From Bradyrhizobium arachidis (GTDB lineage Bacteria; Pseudomonadota; Alphaproteobacteria; Rhizobiales; Xanthobacteraceae): a DNA stretch of 64,000 nt. Where the stretch lies: the NCBI RefSeq assembly GCF_024758505.1, contig NZ_CP077970.1, positions 1,922,001 to 1,986,000 of the forward strand, in the 5' to 3' direction. The notes below the pieces were generated by a model that worked only from the letters and a program-made list of their open reading frames with translations, ran no database searches and was not told where the DNA came from. The position numbers were made by a program, and so were the translations under genes. Positions 39,187 through 49,174 of the stretch are shown here, one piece after another (within the stretch, counting starts at the first letter, position 1; each line of letters opens with the position of its first letter).

Positions 39187-40851
39187 TTGCGCATCTGCGG
39201 TATCAAACTGGGGCATGATGGGGCGATCGCTATTGTCGAGGGCGGACAGCTTGTCTTTTGTGTCGAGCAAGAGAAACGGGCCAACAATCCACGATACCAA
39301 GCGATTGACAATTTCGACGCCATTGTTGTCGATTTAGCGGAGCACGGTCTCGATCCGCGCGATGTTGATCTATTCGTGGTCGACGGAGCGTGGTGGAGAG
39401 ACGGTCTTCGGCTCCGCAGTGGGACAGAACTTGTCAGTCTCGAGTGGGCATCGTATGTTGAATGTCATCCAGAGGGCCTTCTTGCTTCACACGGCGGCGT
39501 TGGCCTAATTCTCGACGGCAGATCATTTTCTTATAGAAGCTATCCGCATGTCACTGGGCATCTAGCCGCCGCATTCTGCACCAGCCCATTTGCCAAAGCC
39601 GGACAGGGCGCATTCACTCTGATCTGGGACGGTATCATTTTTCCACGCCTTTATTACGTGGACCCCCGCGGCGCTCGGTTCATTGAATGCCTGTTTCCGC
39701 TGATAGGTCAGGTCTACGCGACAGCGGCGGATTACTTCGGACCTTACACGAACCGGTCCAGCTGGGACGATCTAGGTGTTGCCGGCAAATTAATGGCGTA
39801 TATCGCGCTGGGATCTGCCGATGAAGAAATCATAGCCGTGTTTCGGGGCCTCTACGAGGAGCGTCTTGAGCTTGGCTTGCAGCACGCTCGGAACTACCAT
39901 GCAGAGAGCAGTGTGGACACCTCCCTTGCGGCTATTCATGACTTCTTCCACACGAGTGCCCTACGGCTGAAGGGTAAGCGCGCTGAAGATGTGCTTGCAT
40001 CTTTTCATTGTTTCCTCGAGCGCCTTCTCATCCAGAACATGACGACCATTTTACAGCAGTATTCGGGCCTTCCGGGATCACGCAATTTGTGTATCGCTGG
40101 TGGCTGCGCTCTTAATATCAAATGGAACAGCGCATTGCGTGCCTCCGGTCTGTTCGATGCCGTCTGGGTGCCGCCCTTTCCGAATGACAGCGGGGCGGCA
40201 ATTGGTGCCGCTTGCTCCGCCATCGCTGTGGATAGCGGCTTCGGTCCGCTGGATTGGTCGATCTACAGTGGGCCAGCCCTTCAGTGCGGTGATGTGCCGC
40301 CTGAATGGGAGGCTACACCGTGTAGCATGCGTGAACTTGCTATTATCCTTGCGAGCAACAAGCCGGTGGTGTTTCTTGCCGGCCGCGCCGAGCTAGGACC
40401 ACGGGCATTGGGTGGCAGAAGCATTCTTGCAGCCGCAACATCGGGGGGAATGAAGGACTCTCTCAACGATATCAAACATCGCGAACACTTCCGGCCAGTG
40501 GCGCCGATATGCCTTGAGGATCGGGCGCCCTCTATTTTCAGCCCAGGAACGCCGGATCCTTACATGTTGTTCGATCACGAGACGCGGTCAGAATGGCGGG
40601 ACAAAGTGCCCGCTGTTGTACACCTTGACGGATCTGCCCGACTGCAGACCATTCCCAGAACTTCCGACCACGAGGTCGCAGAACTTCTTGTCGAATATGA
40701 GAAACTCACGAGCATTCCCCTGCTTTGCAATACGAGCGCCAATCAACATGGACGCGGCTTCTTCCCGGATGTGGCATCAGCCTGCCGGTGGGGACGCGTT
40801 GAACACATATGGTCGGGCGGCCTGCTGTGGACCAAAAGGACTCAGAACTGA
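39187..40851 (+). CDS. nodU: NodU-type carbamoyltransferase
   Basis: NodU transfers a carbamoyl group to the 6-O position of the non-reducing glucosamine of Nod factors. The product of about 554 residues has the N-terminal RICGIKLGHDGAIAIVEGGQ, the EQEKRANNPRYQ segment, LCIAGGCALNIKWNSAL with PFPNDSGAAIGAA, and the C-terminal GRAELGPRALGGRSILA, KHREHFRPVAPIC and PLLCNTSANQHGRGFFPDV blocks. TTG at 39187 is preferred because GGAGGG lies just before it and it starts the conserved LRICG; an ATG at 39145 in the same frame adds fourteen non-conserved residues. The gene is complete and alone, with no other nod gene nearby. Confidence 0.9.
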   Translation: MRICGIKLGHDGAIAIVEGGQLVFCVEQEKRANNPRYQAIDNFDAIVVDLAEHGLDPRDVDLFVVDGAWWRDGLRLRSGTELVSLEWASYVECHPEGLLASHGGVGLILDGRSFSYRSYPHVTGHLAAAFCTSPFAKAGQGAFTLIWDGIIFPRLYYVDPRGARFIECLFPLIGQVYATAADYFGPYTNRSSWDDLGVAGKLMAYIALGSADEEIIAVFRGLYEERLELGLQHARNYHAESSVDTSLAAIHDFFHTSALRLKGKRAEDVLASFHCFLERLLIQNMTTILQQYSGLPGSRNLCIAGGCALNIKWNSALRASGLFDAVWVPPFPNDSGAAIGAACSAIAVDSGFGPLDWSIYSGPALQCGDVPPEWEATPCSMRELAIILASNKPVVFLAGRAELGPRALGGRSILAAATSGGMKDSLNDIKHREHFRPVAPICLEDRAPSIFSPGTPDPYMLFDHETRSEWRDKVPAVVHLDGSARLQTIPRTSDHEVAELLVEYEKLTSIPLLCNTSANQHGRGFFPDVASACRWGRVEHIWSGGLLWTKRTQN

Positions 40852-41659
40852 GCTATTGCTGGTCAACCGTTTTTCGATAATGAACGTAAGTCTAGTCGAG
40901 CGATCAACCTTGAGGAGTGTACGGGTCGCAACGTTTACTCGTCACCCAACTCCCCACATACGCACGCCCGCCTTGTGCCCTATTCTCGGGTTTCTCGCGT
41001 CCTAGACGGTCACGAGCCCCGCAATTTGCGGATTCCGACGAACTCCCGCAGCCATTCCGATATGAACTCGTCCGGGGATTCCGAGATAATGTCGCCCGCC
41101 TTACTCGCGGCGCTGGCCGATGCAGGCCTGTTTCGACTGTGGCTATGAACGCGCACTCATCTTCAGCGAGCTGCACGATGGTATTCGCTTTGTCCAGCTC
41201 GTGGCAGCTGTAGAGGCGCTCGCCGTTTTGCCGCGAAGAAAATCTGACGGACACGCGCGGCGATGCGCCTTGGTGACTGCGCACGCGCTCTACAAATGAT
41301 TGATGTTCAATGCGCGTACATGGTTTGCAAAGCCGTTGTACATGGAGACGGTCCGGACACCGAAGATGCAATCTCGCTATCGGCTGGAACGAAAATGGGC
41401 CCACGATTTATCAAGGCTTTCTTCGTCTGCACGCCAGAGGCGCTACCGCCCTACCCATGTACGTCACATCCGGCGGGCTCGACCGGCATATCGAAAGCTA
41501 TTTCTGGTTTCCGGATGATGCATGGTGAGGAGCGATACTCGAGCTCGTATTCACGATCTTAAGAATATTGCGCCCGGCGTCACCCGCCCGAAACTCAACT
41601 GACGGGCTGGTACACTCTGGGAAACCACCGATCGACGACGGCAGTCGGGAGTCCGAGCT
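40852..41659. other. gene-free stretch with possible decayed coding DNA
   Basis: About 800 bases. Near 41070-41230 the words LLAALADAGLFRLW and FSELHDGIRFVQLVAAVEAL, in neighbouring frames, faintly recall the N-terminus of acyl-CoA dehydrogenases. The remainder is not recognisable. Confidence 0.3.
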
Positions 41660-42305
41660 TCACGGGCGAGCGCGTCGTGCGTGAAACCAGGTAGCCCTTT
41701 TCAATAGTGTGTTGAGGACAGTTCGTGCCTGGCGTTCTTCGTATCCCGTGAGGGCAGGGGCACTACCTCGCGCGTACTCACCGGCCATCACAGCTTCACG
41801 CAACAAAGGCCAAGAACCCTTAGGAAGCCGCCTTGCGCGCGTTTCTTCTTCAGTCCAAATCTCCATGCGTCTGAGCAGTTCTTCCGGATCTAAGAGCCCG
41901 GCCATGAAGTCGATTTGATCGACGCACGTGGTCAGAAAGAAGGTACAGAAACCGATAAGCCCCGCCATCGTGAGGTTGCCACGACCATCAAGGTCGCCGC
42001 AACGCGGTTCGTCTGCTGCTTGCAGGTTGGCCTTGTAATCGGCGACGCGTCGCGCAAGTCCTCGCGAAACGGCCCTAAGCTCGGAGCCGACATCCAACTC
42101 TCGTAAGAGCGCGTGCGAGAACAGCCGCGTCACGCGGCCGTTGCCGTCCAGAAACGGGTGAATCCAGGCCAGCCGATGGTGTGATGCGGCGACACCGATA
42201 ATCTTACGCAGCTTGGAAAGGTGCTTCGCTGAGTAGCCCTTGGCAAACCGCTTTAAGAATGCAGGAAGGTCTGCCGGCGAGGGAGGTATATGGAATCCTA
42301 GCCAA
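41660..42305 (-). pseudogene. truncated Fic-family protein gene
   Basis: The Fic motif HPFLDGNGRVTR is intact, preceded by FHIPPSPADLPAFLKRFAKG and followed by a full C-terminal region that ends in a normal stop. Fic enzymes transfer AMP or related groups to hydroxyls of target proteins. The N-terminal half, including the usual inhibitory or substrate-contacting helices, is missing: at about 42305 the sequence changes to TnpB-derived DNA. An ATG within the foreign part could still give a short product of about 243 residues. Confidence 0.75.
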
Positions 42306-42311
42306 TGCCAA

Positions 42312-42512
42312 GCGTTTCGACCCGCGCTTGCGCCGCGCGAGAACCTTCTGCGTCCTGCGCGCCCTCCTGTCGAGAAGTCGCAACCGCTCAACTGGGACCG
42401 ACGCCAACTCGCCGTTCGAAAGCGTAATGCTGTTCGCTACACCACGATCAATGCCAACCGCCGGGCGGATGTTGGTCGGCGCTTCGTGCTCGATCTCGCA
42501 GGCGAACGACAC
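42312..42512 (-). pseudogene. IS200/IS605 TnpB fragment
   Basis: The translation RPAVGIDRGVANSITLSNGE and RRARRTQKVLARRKRGSKR is the start of the catalytic RuvC part of TnpB-type nucleases, with the first Asp in GIDRG. The rest of the protein is gone. Its downstream edge coincides with the break in the Fic gene. Confidence 0.75.
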
Positions 42513-42516
42513 GCAA

Positions 42517-42653
42517 CGAGCCGACGAAGTAGGACGGCGACCACAACGCGGCGTCGCGGCCGCGCATGTGCACTTCAGGCCGCCATTCGCTGCGGAGGTG
42601 CCCCGCTATCAATCATCGCCGAGTACGTTCAGTCCCAAAGGCAACTGCGGCGC
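42517..42653. pseudogene. IS200/IS605 TnpA fragments in opposite orientations
   Basis: Minus-strand 42567-42517 reads MRGRDAALWSPSYFVGS and plus-strand 42591-42653 reads CGGAPLSIIAEYVQSQRQ. In Y1 transposases these two words follow each other (LWSPSYFV-GS-x-GGAPL-x-x-IxxYIxxQ). Their head-to-head arrangement means a small inversion has occurred in the dead element. A hairpin-like CCCCGGCCTGAAGACTGGGG near 42698 may be an element end. Confidence 0.6.
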
Positions 42654-43019
42654 CCGGCGATGCCTTCAACCTCCGGCGCTGCCGGAGCCGCTATCCCTCC
42701 CCGGCCTGAAGACTGGGGCATCTCGCGGACGATTAGGTGAATCGGCTTGGGGTCCGGACGCCGATCGGCGCCGTAAGCCACTGCTTCTTCTCGTGCCAGT
42801 CAATACAACAACTGGCGTCGATCCACACGTGCTGAAACGACGACGTGTTGGTAGGGCCAAGCCGTCCCCGTGCGAGTCGTGAACAGGGCCGAGTCCTCGC
42901 CCGCCAGCATCGGCAGCTCCCGGCGGCGCTCATATGGGCAGCCAACTCCTGCGCGAGCTTAGGGCCGGTCGGGACGAGCCGCATCTTGAAGAATTTGGTC
43001 TTACGCGCGGTGATGACGC

Positions 43020-43359
43020 GTTCTCGTCCCTAGTGCCTGGGCAAACTGGACCAATGTTGCAAGGGCCTCTTCCTCGGCACAACGTTCGACAGCCAGACGA
43101 GCAATAGCCCGCCGCTCGGGTACAAGTAGCATAAGCCCGTCATTGAGCGCGGGCTCAAACCGGTTCGCAGTACTGACCGCCCTCCATACGTGCGGTTCAG
43201 CCGGCCAATCTGATCTCCGGTCAGGTCGTGCCGGACCGTCTCAGTCGAAACGCCCAAGCGTCTCGGCCAATTGGTTCACCCGCAGCGTAGGGTCAGCCTC
43301 CAGCCCGGACAAATCTCGGGGTCAGGGCGCAGTTCCTTCCCGGACTTGGCGGCTCTCAT
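43020..43359 (-). pseudogene. decayed DeoR-family regulator
   Basis: From an ATG at 43359 the pieces DPTLRVNQLAETLGVSTETV, RHDLT, RLNRTYGG and VPERRAIARLAVERCAEEEA appear in changing frames. They line up with the intact DeoR protein at 50623 (ALRVNELASLLRVSTETIRR; KRTYGGAV; HERRAIAQLALTM). At least three frame changes are present and the C-terminal effector domain is lost. The stretch 42654-43019 beyond it is not recognisable. Confidence 0.7.
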
Positions 43360-43474
43360 CTGAAATCTCCACTCTGAGTTGCGTGAGGCGACAAAATCGC
43401 AAAAGACGCTACATCGGTAAGTCAAAATGACCGACATGCGACATTTTCGTGTTGCATATCTAACATATTGATGC

Positions 43475-43511
43475 AAACCATACGCCGTGTAGGAAACCAT
43501 ACGCCGTGTAG
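43475..43511 (+). repeat. tandem 18-base direct repeat
   Basis: AAACCATACGCCGTGTAG occurs twice, with one base between. Just before it TTGCAT and ATGCAA form an inverted pair (43452-43476). The site sits between the dead DeoR gene and the kinase gene, where an operator would be expected. DeoR-type proteins often use direct repeats, so it may be the orphaned operator of the lost regulator. Confidence 0.55.
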
Positions 43512-43871
43512 TGAGGTGCGTCTTGTTCGACTGCGGAGTCATCAAATTCAGTTGGAGGGCTGAGCTGCTCCACAAGGCCATTGTCCATTGGAGGTCGGGC
43601 GAAGCCCGATTCTGCGACGATGCAGGTATCAATCCGTTGATTGATCGCCGGGAAGGTTCTTCCCGTACGACATGTCCGGGCGGAGCTCGATCGGTCTTCA
43701 ACGATCTGCGCTGGGGGCTAGTCCCCTTCGCCATGGCCGCCTCGTCGCCGCACGACGCTCGAACTCTCCAAAAAAGCCTCCTCCCGCATGATGCCTGTCA
43801 GATGACGTCGAAAACTTCCGTCGCGGGAGATCGGCTTGCGTCGCAAGACCCAAACGAAAAGGGATGACGAG

Positions 43872-44801
43872 ATGTCCGAAGCCGCGACGATCAAGCAGGT
43901 CGAAGACGCCATCGCTGCTGTCCCGGGATGGGATAAGACCAAGGTGACCAAGCGTCCCTTGGTTGGAGGATTGCTCAATTCCAACTGGCTCGTTCACCAT
44001 GCTGGTATCGATTACTTTCTGAAGGTTTTCGGGGTTGGATCGGACAGCTTTGTCGATCGCAAGCTGTCCAATGAGGCCGCGTCCAGGGCGCACGCCATGG
44101 GCATCACGCCTCGCATCGAGTTCTTCAGCCTCGAGAAGGGCGCCGAGGTCATCGAATTCCTGCAGGGGTACCGCGCTTCGACGAATGCCGACTTCGCCCG
44201 AAAGGACTTTCTGTCCTCGGTAATCGACCTCTACCGGCAGTTCAACGCATGCAAGCGCTTATCCGTCACCAAGGATGTATTCGCGATGACGGACGAGCAT
44301 ATCGAGCAAGGTGACGCGCTGGGTGCCGTCAGGCCTGCCGACTTCGAGTGGCTCTCCTGTCAGTATCAGCGCGCAAAAACGGCCTTTCTCGCTTCCGGCC
44401 TCGATCTGGTTCCCTGCCATAACGATCCGATGCCGGGCAACTTCATGGTCAAGGTGTCCGACCAGAACCAGATCGTGGACATGAAAATCATCGATTTTGA
44501 ATTCGCGTCGAACAACGAGCGAGCCTACGAAATCGGCGTATTCCTCGGCGAGGTCTTCGTGGATGAGGAAACGACGCTCGAATTGATCGAGCAATACTAC
44601 GGAACGGTACGGCAGGAATTGGTTGCCCGGGTGTGGGTGGCGCGCGCGGTCGCCGACATGAAGTGGGGCTCGTGGGCCGTTCAGCAAAGACAGATGTCGA
44701 GCTGGGATTTCGATTACCAGAAATACGGAATTTGGAAATATTCACGAGCGCGCAAGCTGTTCGAAGACCCTAGGTGGAACGACTGGCTCCGCCACATCTG
44801 A
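43872..44801 (+). CDS. choline/aminoglycoside kinase-like phosphotransferase
   Basis: The 309-residue protein has the phosphotransferase signature VPCHNDPMPGNFM (Asp185 catalytic) and IIDFEFASNNERAYEIGVFL (metal-binding Asp near 208), as in choline/ethanolamine kinases and LicA. GLLNSNWLV near residue 34 fits the nucleotide loop. It probably phosphorylates a small amino alcohol or sugar in the cytoplasm. The ATG at 43872 begins the conserved part. It follows a possible operator and precedes, on the other strand, a PLP decarboxylase that could make an amine; a link between them is inference. Confidence 0.8.
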   Translation: MSEAATIKQVEDAIAAVPGWDKTKVTKRPLVGGLLNSNWLVHHAGIDYFLKVFGVGSDSFVDRKLSNEAASRAHAMGITPRIEFFSLEKGAEVIEFLQGYRASTNADFARKDFLSSVIDLYRQFNACKRLSVTKDVFAMTDEHIEQGDALGAVRPADFEWLSCQYQRAKTAFLASGLDLVPCHNDPMPGNFMVKVSDQNQIVDMKIIDFEFASNNERAYEIGVFLGEVFVDEETTLELIEQYYGTVRQELVARVWVARAVADMKWGSWAVQQRQMSSWDFDYQKYGIWKYSRARKLFEDPRWNDWLRHI

Positions 44802-45046
44802 GTGCGCTGGCGGCCAAGTTACGCCGGACAGACGATAACCATCGCGAACTGAACTGAGACATGCGAGCGCATGGATATTCAAGCCCATTCTTTCGGTTGG
44901 CGAGCAACTTTGGCATGGGACGCTCTTGAGGTGTTGTGCCGATTTAGCGGCCTCGCCCTCTAGGGTTAGCGCGAACCTGCAGCCTGGCTCCGCACCTTCG
45001 AGCGAACCGGACGTCTTATCATTTCGCAGATTGTGAAAGCGTTGAT

Positions 45047-46153
45047 TCATCGATCGATCGTCATTGCCTCGACCAGGGCGTTGATCTGTCCCTTCGTGGT
45101 CCCCGGCGTGACAACTACGTGGCTTACGTCCTGCGTCAGGATTTGCCATTTGGTCCTAACGCACTCTTCGACAGGCGGAAGAACGACAGTTAGCGCACTG
45201 GGATTGCGCCAACCGCCTATGCCGCGGGCCTTCAACGCATCAACTGTGTAAGCGGCCAATCCCTCACATTGCTCAAACATCCGTTTGATGCCCTCCACAC
45301 CCAAACTTCGGATCGCATACCATAGAATGATCGCTGTGTACGCACTGCGCGATCCGCTCAAGGTGGTATCAGAACTCCCAACGTAGTTGGCCGTTCGCAA
45401 TACCCGCTGGACGTGCTGCTTAAGCGCTAGAACGACTCCGCAAGGGATGGGCGCACCAAAAAATTTGTGACCACTGAACATTATTGAGTCAGCCCCGTCG
45501 AGAAAATCGAAGGGCGTCCTCGGACTTTGGAACTGCGCATATGGCCCGCACAGCGCCGCGTCGGAATGAATGTAAACCTCCTCAACTCCGACGCTATGTA
45601 AGGCTCGGCGAATCTTTTCGATGTCGTCCCTGCCTTCCTTCATGGTGGTTCCAATGTTTGCAACTACAATCGCGGGCCGATGTCGAGAGCGAAACGCCTG
45701 TTGTGCCAGATCTTCATAGGCTATTTCCCCGCTCGGCTCTGCCTGCACTACAACGTGTTCAAGACGAAGAAGCCGAACTGCTTTGCTCACACTGCAGTGG
45801 GTGTCACGCGAGAAGTAGGCCACAGCATTCGGATACAACTCTCGGCCGAGATGCAATCCGTAAGTGTTTCCTTCAGTCCCCCCGTTTGTAACGTAACCCC
45901 AAATTTCGGAGGGGGGTGCTCGGAATACTCGGGCAAAGAACTCAATTACTTCGCATTCCAAAAGACGAGAGTTGACACGATAGGTTTCCGGGCCAAAAGG
46001 ATCGCCGAAATTGTTGCCTGAAAGCTTCATGAAACGCCACAACGGCTCGTAGCTGAATCCTTTGGCGAAGGGATAGCCAAGGAAAGATTCGTTTGCCTCG
46101 TTCATAGCGTCAAATAGATCGTCAATGCGTCTTTGGTGCTGCTGATCGAGCAT
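45047..46153 (-). CDS. histidine decarboxylase-like PLP enzyme (group II)
   Basis: The 368-residue protein is a pyridoxal-phosphate amino acid decarboxylase. The PLP lysine is Lys230 in MFSGHKFFGAPIPCGVV, the Asp that holds the pyridine nitrogen is in YIHSDAALCG, and GYVTNGGTEGNTYGLHLGRE matches bacterial histidine decarboxylases. The most likely reaction is histidine to histamine; serine decarboxylase activity, known among close relatives, is an alternative. The ATG at 46153 has AGAGG before it. A GNAT acetyltransferase gene ends 30 bases upstream, so the two are probably cotranscribed. Confidence 0.85.
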   Translation of the reverse strand: MLDQQHQRRIDDLFDAMNEANESFLGYPFAKGFSYEPLWRFMKLSGNNFGDPFGPETYRVNSRLLECEVIEFFARVFRAPPSEIWGYVTNGGTEGNTYGLHLGRELYPNAVAYFSRDTHCSVSKAVRLLRLEHVVVQAEPSGEIAYEDLAQQAFRSRHRPAIVVANIGTTMKEGRDDIEKIRRALHSVGVEEVYIHSDAALCGPYAQFQSPRTPFDFLDGADSIMFSGHKFFGAPIPCGVVLALKQHVQRVLRTANYVGSSDTTLSGSRSAYTAIILWYAIRSLGVEGIKRMFEQCEGLAAYTVDALKARGIGGWRNPSALTVVLPPVEECVRTKWQILTQDVSHVVVTPGTTKGQINALVEAMTIDR

Positions 46154-46183
46154 CGAGCCTCTGTAAATATTCAAGTGATCAGA

Positions 46184-46798
46184 TCACGCTTCCGGCGGCT
46201 TGGGCTGGCGCAACATCGGGAAGAACGGTGGCGAACTGCCGACCTGGACTTCCGTTAAGACATTCCAACCTAGACGCTCATAAAGTCGCATCGCGTGCGG
46301 GCTGGTCGCCTCTAAGTGCACAAGTCTTTGAGCGTTGTCCGAGATCCCGGTTGCATGCCGAAGAAGATGTTCTCCTAGTCCTGATCGCTGATGCATAGGA
46401 TCGATAGCTACCATGGTGAGATACCAATGCGGCTCATGTGGGTGGTACTTGCCGAATGTCTCGAAAACTTTTTCGGTTTCCGAACGCCTGTGCGTTGGGA
46501 CGCTCTTGAGAAGAAAGTCCATCATGATGGTGTTGTCGCGTTTTTCGCCTTGCGTCTGCCACAAGATGGCGCCTTTGTCCCCGTCGTTAAGGTATGCGCC
46601 GCTGTTACTCGAGAATGGATTGCCGCAGTAATATTCAATGAATCCCTTAAAATGCTGCAGATACTCCCGCGGTTCAGGATACAGCCACCTCAACAAAGGA
46701 CACATCGCAAATGCGGTCGTCAGTATCGCATCGACTCTCGAGCGGTCCTCGAGATCGACAGTTTTGATCGATATTGCATCCACGTGATCGGATTGCAT
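46184..46798 (-). CDS. GNAT family N-acetyltransferase
   Basis: The product of about 204 residues has the GNAT acetyl-CoA loop in HWYLTMVAIDPMHQRSGLGE followed by HLLRHATGI, and the later strand and helix VHLEATSPHAMRLYERLGW. AAGGAG lies six bases before the ATG at 46798. The following gene encodes a histidine decarboxylase-like enzyme, so acetylation of the amine product is a reasonable guess, not shown by sequence. Confidence 0.85.
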   Translation of the reverse strand: MQSDHVDAISIKTVDLEDRSRVDAILTTAFAMCPLLRWLYPEPREYLQHFKGFIEYYCGNPFSSNSGAYLNDGDKGAILWQTQGEKRDNTIMMDFLLKSVPTHRRSETEKVFETFGKYHPHEPHWYLTMVAIDPMHQRSGLGEHLLRHATGISDNAQRLVHLEATSPHAMRLYERLGWNVLTEVQVGSSPPFFPMLRQPKPPEA

Positions 46799-48042
46799 AG
46801 TGTCTCCTTGCGCCGCCACTGTCGAGTGTGGCCGTACTGATCTGGCTCTTTCAATGCAACGACCGCATCGGCCATAGACCCGGGTAGCAAAAGCCGGGCC
46901 AACGAAATTAGCAAAACTGTCTCGCTTCTTCGCGTGGAATGTCGTCTTTGCGACAGGACGAGCTTGTTGCATTCCGGTGCGTTCTTTTCCCAACACAGAT
47001 CGATCGTGCGGCTCGATGCAAGGCATTGAAGGAAACCGCCTAAGCCAGCATGCAGTTGCTGTCAGCGAGCTAGCAGTTGCGAGAAAGGAAGGTCGGCCGG
47101 TTCGCCGGATCCGCAATAGCCGGCCGAGAGTTATTCTTCGCGCGATGTCCCGTGAGCTGTTGCGCTCCTCAGAAGCTCAGTATTGATCCGGCGAGGCCTT
47201 CAGCGATCCATCACTCTCCTGCTGCCGCGGCGCCCAGTGGAATGCCCGTAAAGCGTAATAGCCACGCCGCATGTTCCTGTCGCCGATGGGCGGAAGCCGG
47301 CGGGCAGGCAGCCGCCGAGGCTGGCGATTGCGATAAAGTGGCGCGGGAGTGCCGTTCGCGCTTTTGCTTTGTCATCGCCTGGACGAGCAGTTCAGTTGCT
47401 ATCGAACGCGAGGGCTGGAGGCGCTTGTAGAGCGGAGCGGTTGAGCTTCGTCAGCCAGAAGACGCGGCAACTCAAGATGCGATAAAGAGAGATCAAATCG
47501 CGCAGCGTACGACCTTCCTAAGCTTCGATCTTCGGCGTGTCCGTCAGGGTTAGTGCGGGATGGCGCTCCTGACGTCGGATCGCCGTCGCGCGACTCTTCC
47601 GATATCTGATCTCGAGCAGGGCTTCGTTAGGAGCGGCCTTGTTTCTGAGGCCAGGCAATTCCGCCCTTTGGCAGAGGTTCGCGTCATTTCGCCGATGTTT
47701 GTCTTTATCCCCAGCCAAGTGGCGGATGTCCAATCCGAAATGCCATCTGGGTTCTTGCCGAGAGCTCATAGATGTGGCTCTCAATGGTTCGTTTGTCGAC
47801 GACAACAACCCACTTACTCACCTCTCTCAAAAGCTCGCGGCCCTCTCGAACGCTGGAAGATCTCGCGCACTGACAGCTCCGAAAGACCTGAAGCCGGAGC
47901 CCATAGGCTATTGCAGGAGCTTTTACCGCAGTTCTCGCCGCACGCTGGTACGAAGTTTGCTGTCTCAATTCGTGCCACCGCCCCCAATTGCGGCCACTTC
48001 GCCAGGTACGGCGTTCTGTATTATTTGATAAAGGAGTGCAAG
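46799..48042. other. gene-free stretch
   Basis: About 1.2 kb. The dehydrogenase frame stays open upstream to 47560 but that part has no family similarity. I see no RNA gene or repeat. Confidence 0.4.
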
Positions 48043-49092
48043 ATGAAGGCGCTGGTAAAGGCCAAGTCTGAGCCTGGACTATGGCTATGCGATGAACCAG
48101 TACCGACGATCGGATCGAATGACGTCTTGGTCAGAGTCAAGAAAACCGCAATCTGCGGTACCGATATTCATATCTTCGGTTGGGACGAGTGGGCGCGTAG
48201 AACAGTGCCTGTGCCAATGGTGGTGGGCCACGAGTTCGCGGGCGAAATAGTTGAACTCGGCTCGTCGGTCCAAGGTCTTGTGTGTGGCCAGCGCGTCTCG
48301 GGAGAGGGGCATGTAATCACAATGCACGGTCGCGCCGCTCGCAGCGGACGCTTCCATCTCGTGCCGCAACCTCAAGGGCTCGGTGTCAACCTTCAGGGCG
48401 CGTTTGCTGAATACTTGAGAATTCCCGCTTTTAATGTCGTGCCGCTGCCCGATGATATTGACGACGAGGTGGGTGCTATTTTGGATCCGCTGGGCAACGC
48501 TGTCCATACAGCCCTGTCCTTCGATCTCGTGGGCGAGGACGTTCTGATCACCGGCGCAGGGCCAATTGGTATTATGAGCGCTGCTGTGGCGAGACATGTC
48601 GGTGCGCGTCATATCGTGATCACTGACGTAAATCCGGTTCGTCTAGAGCTGGCGGCCAAAGCAACGGATGTCGTGCCGGTTGACGTGTCGAAGGAAGATC
48701 TGGCGTCTGTTAAGGCGCGCTTGGATATCGAGGAGGGTTTCGGCGTTGGCCTGGAAATGAGCGGTGCGCCCGGCGCCTTCAACGATCTGGTTGAGCATCT
48801 CGTAGTAGGCGGAAAGATCGCAGTGCTTGGCATTCCCTCTAAGCCCTTTGCAGTTGATTGGACCAAGCTCGTTTTCAAGATGCTCACGGTGAAAGGCATC
48901 TATGGCCGAGAGATGTTCGAAACCTGGTACAAGATGCTAGGCATGGTCCAGACCGGCCTCGATGTGCGAACGGTTATAACGCACCGCTTATCGGCTCGAG
49001 ACTTCCAGCTCGGCTTCGAGACAATGCAGAGCGGGCTCTCGGGTAAAATTGTCCTCGACTGGACAACTGCGTCTTGGCCTGATCGGGTATGA
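48043..49092 (+). CDS. tdh: threonine 3-dehydrogenase-like zinc alcohol dehydrogenase
   Basis: The 349-residue protein resembles threonine 3-dehydrogenase, which oxidises threonine to 2-amino-3-ketobutyrate with NAD. Catalytic zinc ligands are in ICGTDIH (Cys38) and GHEF (His63, Glu64); the NAD loop is [12 protein letters not shown] and [11 protein letters not shown] is TDH-like. The structural-zinc loop, normally with four cysteines, reads [20 protein letters not shown] and has none; in another frame the DNA gives CRNLKG, suggesting compensating frameshifts. AAGGAG lies six bases before the ATG. An SDR enzyme and a DeoR regulator follow in the same direction, so a polyol or sugar-acid substrate is also possible. 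Confidence 0.82.
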   Translation: MKALVKAKSEPGLWLCDEPVPTIGSNDVLVRVKKTAICGTDIHIFGWDEWARRTVPVPMVVGHEFAGEIVELGSSVQGLVCGQRVSGEGHVITMHGRAARSGRFHLVPQPQGLGVNLQGAFAEYLRIPAFNVVPLPDDIDDEVGAILDPLGNAVHTALSFDLVGEDVLITGAGPIGIMSAAVARHVGARHIVITDVNPVRLELAAKATDVVPVDVSKEDLASVKARLDIEEGFGVGLEMSGAPGAFNDLVEHLVVGGKIAVLGIPSKPFAVDWTKLVFKMLTVKGIYGREMFETWYKMLGMVQTGLDVRTVITHRLSARDFQLGFETMQSGLSGKIVLDWTTASWPDRV

Positions 49093-49174
49093 GGCTTTCC
49101 GATGATCAGCTTCACCACTGACGCAAGCCTCTCAATTCATCTCACAAGGAACGGATCGCTTGCCGAGCTGTGCA

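Noticed and set aside
43475..43511. CRISPR array
   Set aside because: Only two adjacent copies of 18 bases with a one-base spacer; no further repeats and no cas genes in the window.
47560..48042. Upstream extension of the threonine dehydrogenase frame by 161 codons
   Set aside because: The extra part has no family similarity, and a strong AAGGAG site stands before the ATG at 48043.
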